64,000 nucleotides of DNA from JAIBCC01 sp963763855 (GTDB lineage Bacteria > Acidobacteriota > Blastocatellia > Pyrinomonadales > Pyrinomonadaceae). The notes beneath the pieces are model-generated. The model made no database searches. It saw only the letters and a list, made by a program, of their open reading frames with translations, and had not been told where the DNA came from. Shown here piece by piece: positions 59,086 through 64,000 of this stretch (within the stretch, counting starts at the first letter, position 1; the number at the start of each line of letters is the position of its first letter). The DNA lies in contig CAVXPU010000005.1 in NCBI GenBank assembly GCA_963763855.1, positions 2,728,001 through 2,792,000 of the forward strand, written 5' to 3'. A program made the translations under genes and the position numbers.

Positions 59086-61016
59086 ACAGTTACGAGTTCT
59101 TCTTGAGTGTTTTCTACTTTGGTATTTCCCAATGATTCGCCATCAATAAACTGTCTTTGCCAAATTTCAAAATTAACCAAAGACCATAATCTTTCATCGT
59201 GATTTTCGCCGGAATAATGTTTGGCGACTATTTCTCGAACAAAATCAGCATTGAAAATTCCGCGTGAGATGCTGCGTTCGCTCAAGACATATTCTTCAAC
59301 AATATGTTTAAATTGTCCGCGAAACCAATTGCCGACCGGAACAGGAAAACCCATTTTCGGGCGATACAAAATTTCGTCCGGCAAAATTCCCTTCATTGCT
59401 TCCTTGAGTAAAAACTTAGTAGTCGAGCCGCGAAGTTTCATATTGACGGGCATTTTTGCGGTAAATTCGACCAATTTATGATCCAAAAACGGAACACGAG
59501 ATTCGATTGAAGCTGCCATCGACATTTGATCTTGCTTCATCAAAAGTTCGTGCAGATAAGTTTTTGAGTCAACATATAAAAGTTTGTCCAAAATCTCTTT
59601 CGCATCCGTATTTGCGAGCCAATCGTTTTGATTCGAATATGGATTCTGTTCGGCGATTCGAGATTTCGTATCACCGCTAAATAGCTGCGTTTGCATCGTT
59701 TTGCCAAAGGTTGCAAAGTTATCTAGAAAGAGATTTTCGATATCGCTATTGCGGGTCAAAAACGTTCGCGTCAGTTTTCCGCCGATTGCATCTGCTCCCG
59801 ATTTGATAGCCGACCGAAGAAATTTCGGCGTTAAACTCTCGTATTTCTCGCCGTAATTCAGCAATTGCAAAGTTTTCACATAGCGTCCGTAGCCCGCCAT
59901 AATTTCATCGCTGCCTTCGCCCGTCAGCACAACTTTTACATGTTGCTGTGCGAGTTTTGAAACGAAATAAAGCGGAACTGAAGCGATAAAACCGATCGGT
60001 TCATCTTCGTGCCAAACGAGTTTGGGCAATTCTGCAAAAAACTGTTCGGGCGTGATAGTAATTTCGTGATGATCGGTTTTGTATTTATTCGCAACGATTC
60101 GTGCGAACTCAAATTCGTTTGCTTCGCGTTCGGCAAATCCGACCGAAAAAGTTTTGATCGGTTCATCAACCATCGTGGACATCATCGCCGCAATTGCCGA
60201 CGAATCAATTCCGCCCGACAAAAACATTCCGAGCGGAACGTCTGCCATCAAGCGAAGTTTTACCGATTGCGTAAACAAATCTCGCCATTCTTCGATGTAT
60301 TCTGCGTCTGTTCGTTGCTCGTGTTTCGGTTCAAAGCTGATATCCCAATATTTTTTAATGGTCAGTTTTCCGTCTTGCCAAAACATTGTGTGTCCGGGCA
60401 AAAGTCGTTTAACTCCAACAAATAGCGTTTCGTCTTTTGACGTTCCATGATTGGCAAATTGATCGGGCAGAGCGTTGTAATTGAGTTCGTGGTTTAACGG
60501 CAGCGGCTTTTAAAAGCGTCTTAATTTCCGAGCCGAAAAATAAATTTCCGTTGCTCGTCGTGAACATAATAAAGCGGTTTCACGCCCAATCTGTCGCGAG
60601 CTATAAAAAGTACTTTCTTTCGTCCGATTCCAAATCGCAAACGCAAACATTCCGCGTAATTTTTCAACACAACGCTCGCCGTATTCTTCAAAAAGATGCA
60701 AAATCGTTTCTGTATCGCAATGAGTTTGATAAACGTGACCTTTTGCTTCGAGTTCTTCGCGGTAATCAGCGTGATTGTAAACCTCACCATTGTAAACAAT
60801 TACGAGCGATTTATCTTCATTAAACATCGGCTGTCCGCCGTGGGAAACGTCAACAATCGAAAGTCGGCGATGTCCTAAACCGATTTGAGATTCGATAAAT
60901 TCGCCAGCATCGTCAGGTCCGCGGTGATGCTGAACGTCTCGCATGTGACGAAGAGTTTCCGCATCAATTTGTCTGTTTGAACGGCTTGAAAAAGCTATTC
61001 CGTTAATTCCGCACAT
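59082..61016 (-). pseudogene. asnB: Asparagine synthase (glutamine-hydrolysing), frame disrupted three times
   Basis: The gene spans about 640 codons. The N-terminal glutaminase part starts with the catalytic Cys ('MCGINGIAFSS') and includes 'HHRGPDDAGEF', 'LGHRRLSIVD' and 'VIVYNGEVYNHADYREEL'. The C-terminal synthetase part includes 'PLGMFLSGGIDSSAIAAMMS' (PP-loop), 'VVLTGEGSDEIMAGYGRY' and 'PFLDHKLVEFTAKM'. Between 60480 and 60610 three single-base insertions would each have to be removed to keep the family sequence: one T of a T-run at 60605-60609, one C at 60550 and one C at 60489. Because there are three, the outer parts are in the same frame, but stop codons appear between. Exosortase-type and glycan loci often carry asnB paralogues. 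Confidence 0.85.
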
Positions 61017-61020
61017 AATT

Positions 61021-61992
61021 TTATTTCGTTAAAATCTTTCCGTATTTCAAATTATTGCCCCAAATTTCCTTAATCACAACGGTTTGAATTTCCTTATTGA
61101 TGTGAACGGGATCCGTAAAATTCTCGCGATTTGAAGTTAAGTCATTTTCCCAATCGAAATCGTAAACCTTGCCCAATGCCGATAAATCTTCACGCATCTT
61201 TTGATTATGAGCAGCAACGCTCGATTCTTTCAATAATTTTTGAGCATCGGTGTGAGTCGGAAAAATGATAAAGCTCAATTCAATGTTGTTCGCTTTGCAA
61301 TAATCACTAATTTTCATTAATTCTTCACGATATTTTTTGGGTTCGGCAAATTTGTCATAGTATTTCTTGGTCGCGTCCAGATCAATCTGCCAAAATTCAT
61401 CTTTTGTCGCTTCTACCTTTGCGACATCTACTTTTTCGCCCGTCGAATATTGATAAATTTGATACCAGGCGGCTTCCCAAACTGCCCGATTAATAAAATA
61501 CAGACCGGGATTTTCAGTCGCATTCTTGTAAAATTCTACACGATTTGTGATTTCGTAATCGTTAAACTTTTCAGGATTTATCCCCAAATAAACCTTTTTC
61601 AATTTCGTCTTTTTGCTGACTAACCAAAAAGTCTCAATCGCTTCGCGGACGCTCGCCCCACCGTAGCCCAGATTTGCATATTCTACGCCTGAAACTTGCT
61701 TGACTGTTTCAGCATCAATCGGAGCCATTCGTGAATCGCCCAATAAAATATTTTCAGTCGGCTGACGGTTGAATTTTGCGAGTTTCCAAAACGCGGGGTT
61801 AAAATCATTGGCTATCGGAGCTTTGATTGAATCCGGAACAGCCGAAGTTGTCCGCAAAAAATTGTATGGATCAACGAAGACAATAAATCCCCCTGCCAAT
61901 AGAAATGGCAGAGCAAAAATGGCTATTTTTCCGAGCATTTTGCGGAAATCACTAGCTTCAGAATTGAAAATAGATGAATTGTTGAGATTCAT
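61021..61992 (-). CDS. SGNH/GDSL-like (AlgX/DltD-type) O-acetylation protein
   Basis: The protein has 323 residues with one N-terminal membrane helix ('IAIFALPFLLAGGFIVFVDP'). The SGNH hydrolase/acyltransferase pattern is present: 'ILLGDSRMAPID' (nucleophile Ser) and 'FTDPVHINKE' near the end (Asp-x-x-His). It would accept acyl groups from the MBOAT partner, with which it overlaps by 35 nt, and move them to the polysaccharide. AGGAG precedes the ATG. Function is by analogy with alginate acetylation. Confidence 0.85.
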   Translation of the reverse strand: MNLNNSSIFNSEASDFRKMLGKIAIFALPFLLAGGFIVFVDPYNFLRTTSAVPDSIKAPIANDFNPAFWKLAKFNRQPTENILLGDSRMAPIDAETVKQVSGVEYANLGYGGASVREAIETFWLVSKKTKLKKVYLGINPEKFNDYEITNRVEFYKNATENPGLYFINRAVWEAAWYQIYQYSTGEKVDVAKVEATKDEFWQIDLDATKKYYDKFAEPKKYREELMKISDYCKANNIELSFIIFPTHTDAQKLLKESSVAAHNQKMREDLSALGKVYDFDWENDLTSNRENFTDPVHINKEIQTVVIKEIWGNNLKYGKILTK

Positions 61993-63433
61993 TAAATGCT
62001 CCTAAAAATAAAATTGCCGAAACAATTGTGAAATAAAACGCCCATCGGACAAGTGTCGTTTGCTGATTCAAAAGCGTTCTGCCGCTTCCGTGACGTTGGA
62101 AATAATGCGTAAAAAGCAAAAACGCGATTCCGCCAACTGCAAAAATAAAATGCCATTTATCTTTGCTTAAAAGTATATTAAATTTAACAAATTGCGGACT
62201 CAAAAGATTTACGGGCAATTGGGTAAATCCGTCAAATAAATGAGTTGCAACATAAAAAGCGTCCGAAATTGAATTTGCCCGAAAGAAAATCCAGGCGAAG
62301 CAAGTTAAGGCAAAAGTAAATAAAATTAGAACCAAATTTGCCGCTAATTTACCAAATCCTTGGCGTTCATCGTGAATTTTCTTAACCAATCCTTGCCATT
62401 GCAATTCGGCAATCAAATACAAACCGTTTAATCCGCCCCAAATTACATAAGTCCAATTCGCACCGTGCCACAATCCGCTAATGAGAAATGTAAAAAACAG
62501 ATTGAAATATTGGCGGGGTTTTGAAACCCTGTTTCCGCCGAGCGAGATATACAAATAATCCCGAAACCACGTAGAGAGTGAAATATGCCAGCGTTTCCAA
62601 AATTCGGCGATGGATTTGGCGAAGTATGGACGATTGAAATTGGTCATCAATTTATAGCCCATCACCTGTGCGGAACCGAGTGCAATGTCAGAATAACCTG
62701 AAAAATCGCAGTATATTTGAAAGGCAAAAAAGACCGTTCCGATTATCAAAGAAATTCCCGAATATGAATGCACATCGTTGTAAACCGCATTAGCAAAAGC
62801 CGCACATCTATCAGCAATTACGACCTTTTTGAACATTCCCCACATCATCAACTGGAGTCCAAGTTTTACCCGTTCATATTCAAAGTAATGCTTCTCGTAG
62901 AATTGATGAATAACATTTTGCGGACGCTCAATCGGACCTGCGACTAATTGCGGATAAAACATCACATAAAGTGCAAAAATACCCAAATTTCGCTCTGCCG
63001 GCACATTTTTGCGATAAACCTCAATCGTATAACTCAATGATTGAAAGGTGTGAAACGATAATCCGATGGGCAAAAGAATCTCTAAAAGCGGAGGAATCGG
63101 CAAATCTAAACCTGTAATTCCGAGTAAATCCCGCCACGAATGATTGAGGAAATTGTAATATTTGAAAATCGCCAAAACGCCGATATTCGCTATAATGCTC
63201 GCTATCAAATACCATTTACGCTTTTTCCCTTCCGAATTCGCGATCCAGATTCCTGCCACATAATCTACCAAAATCGTAAAGCCTAAAATTAAGATATAGA
63301 CAGGCTTAAAAACCATGTAGAAATAGCAGCTTGCCGCAAGCAACATCGCCCAGCGGTATTTCTGCGGCAATAGAAAATACAAAGCCGTCACAATCGGAAA
63401 AAATAGTAGAAAATGAATCGAATTAAACAGCAT
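61958..63433 (-). CDS. MBOAT-family membrane O-acyltransferase (AlgI-like)
   Basis: This polytopic protein of 491 residues has about eleven membrane segments. MBOAT marks are 'FYPQLVAGPIERPQNVI', 'CDFSGYSDIALGSAQVMGY', 'FWKRWHISLSTWFRDYLYIS' and the catalytic His in 'LISGLWHGANWTYVIWG' (about residue 330). It passes acetyl groups from the cytoplasm across the membrane to SGNH-type partners. The overlap with the next gene supports a two-component acetylation system for the polysaccharide made by this cluster. Confidence 0.93.
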   Translation of the reverse strand: MLFNSIHFLLFFPIVTALYFLLPQKYRWAMLLAASCYFYMVFKPVYILILGFTILVDYVAGIWIANSEGKKRKWYLIASIIANIGVLAIFKYYNFLNHSWRDLLGITGLDLPIPPLLEILLPIGLSFHTFQSLSYTIEVYRKNVPAERNLGIFALYVMFYPQLVAGPIERPQNVIHQFYEKHYFEYERVKLGLQLMMWGMFKKVVIADRCAAFANAVYNDVHSYSGISLIIGTVFFAFQIYCDFSGYSDIALGSAQVMGYKLMTNFNRPYFAKSIAEFWKRWHISLSTWFRDYLYISLGGNRVSKPRQYFNLFFTFLISGLWHGANWTYVIWGGLNGLYLIAELQWQGLVKKIHDERQGFGKLAANLVLILFTFALTCFAWIFFRANSISDAFYVATHLFDGFTQLPVNLLSPQFVKFNILLSKDKWHFIFAVGGIAFLLFTHYFQRHGSGRTLLNQQTTLVRWAFYFTIVSAILFLGAFNESQQFIYFQF

Positions 63434-63480
63434 TAAGGCTTTAAGAAATCTTTTTAGACTTTTTTGGGGTAATTAGGGGT

Positions 63481-64000
63481 TTATCTTGGGGAATTTTCTC
63501 GGTAAAGATTAGAGTAAAAGTCAGTCCAGAGGTCTTGAACATTTTCCCAAGAATATTTTACTACTTCTTGACGGGCATTGGCTATCATTTTTTTTGCAAA
63601 CTCTTGATTCTCAAGCAAAAACATCGCTTTTTCAGCAAGTTTTTCGCAATCGTTCATTTCTACCAAAAATCCGGTTTTGCCATCTTCAACGATATAAGGA
63701 ATTCCACCGGTTTTGCTTGAAACAACTGCAGTTCCAGCCGAAAATGCTTCAATAATCGAAAGCGGCATATTATCAACAATCGAAGAATTTAAGTAAATAT
63801 CAGCTTTATCGTAAAGTTTTGGCATCTCCTCATTCGAAACTTTGCCAACAAATTCGACGTTTTTCAAATTCAATTCTGTTACTAAGTTTTTCAACTTAAT
63901 TTCTTCCGTTCCAAAACCTGCAATGGTTAAATGAGCATCAGAATATTTCTTTTGAATTTCGCTAAATGCTCTGATAACACAGCTTACATTGTAATGAACT
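63481..64000 (-). CDS. Glycosyltransferase family 4 (C-terminal part, 5' end outside window)
   Basis: The frame is open from the window edge to 63481 and codes for at least 172 residues of the GT4 donor domain: 'DAHLTIAGFGTEE', 'NVEFVGKVSNEEMPKLYDKA', 'IYLNSSIVDNMPLSIIEAFS' and 'AGTAVVSSKTGGIPYIVEDG' with the catalytic Glu region, then 'KTGFLVEMND'. The N-terminal domain lies beyond 64000. It is the first gene seen of the minus-strand polysaccharide block and is 47 bp before the MBOAT gene. Confidence 0.88.
   Translation of the reverse strand, partial: VHYNVSCVIRAFSEIQKKYSDAHLTIAGFGTEEIKLKNLVTELNLKNVEFVGKVSNEEMPKLYDKADIYLNSSIVDNMPLSIIEAFSAGTAVVSSKTGGIPYIVEDGKTGFLVEMNDCEKLAEKAMFLLENQEFAKKMIANARQEVVKYSWENVQDLWTDFYSNLYRENSPR

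Noticed and set aside
1..64000. CRISPR arrays or classical insertion sequences
   Set aside because: No regularly spaced direct repeats and no transposase gene were seen.

Overview
The window is AT-rich bacterial DNA with tightly packed genes and short gaps. No rRNA, tRNA or CRISPR array was seen. The content (pyridine-nucleotide transhydrogenase, a BamD-like secreted protein, a type IV pilin with sigma-54 control, O-antigen-ligase and MBOAT polysaccharide genes) points to a Gram-negative organism. A PqqD-like domain fused to a twin-arginine segment and a Cys-rich tail, and many palindromic repeats inside and between genes, are things I associate with Acidobacteriota (Blastocatellia-like). That placement is an inference from gene style, not a test.

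Layout. 1-5.8 kb: the 3' part of uvrA with a palindromic repeat inside its reading frame, a PIN/DUF104 toxin-antitoxin pair, a PadR regulator with a membrane partner, a GT2 glycosyltransferase and an O-antigen ligase. 5.9-11.1 kb: polA, then an HhaI-type (GCGC) cytosine methyltransferase followed by two HinP1I-type endonuclease copies, each damaged differently. 11-16 kb: a secreted protein, an AraC regulator, a single integron-like cassette with an attC-like site, and TPR genes. 16-25 kb: 3-hydroxyacyl-CoA dehydrogenase, a catalytic/non-catalytic M16 protease pair, cyclophilin, a nuclease/phosphatase-fold protein, an ATP-grasp protein, a site-2 protease and trpS. 25-33 kb: a sigma-54-promoted aldehyde dehydrogenase with DUF779, an ArsC-like gene with UGA at its catalytic Cys codon, scpA, scpB, rluB, acyl-CoA dehydrogenase and DinB. 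33-36 kb: a PqqD/TAT/Cys-rich protein, a zinc-ribbon peptide and a secreted metzincin. 36-47 kb: ATPase-DUF4325, meaB and methylmalonyl-CoA epimerase, parvulin, an MBL hydrolase, mtnP and pntA-pntB. 46.7-53.7 kb: a serine hydrolase, an NtrC-type regulator, a sigma-54-driven pilin, an NtrY-like kinase and a CPBP protease. 53.7-64 kb: a minus-strand exopolysaccharide locus (beta-helix protein, methyltransferase, DUF218, glycosyltransferases, FemAB-like protein, asnB, SGNH and MBOAT acyltransferase pair).

How it works together: meaB, epimerase, acyl-CoA dehydrogenase and hydroxyacyl-CoA dehydrogenase suggest fatty-acid and propionate catabolism. The two-component pair plus the -24/-12 promoter suggests a PilS/PilR-like pilin circuit. 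The minus-strand block probably builds and acetylates a surface polysaccharide.

The most interesting items are the candidate selenocysteine ArsC, the lone integron-type cassette, the decaying GCGC restriction-modification locus, and the palindromic element translated inside uvrA. Several single-base frameshifts (near 3.0, 10.0, 35.7, 43.3 and 60.5 kb) and an in-frame UGA at 41.1 kb mean that sequencing error or gene decay must be considered for each of them.
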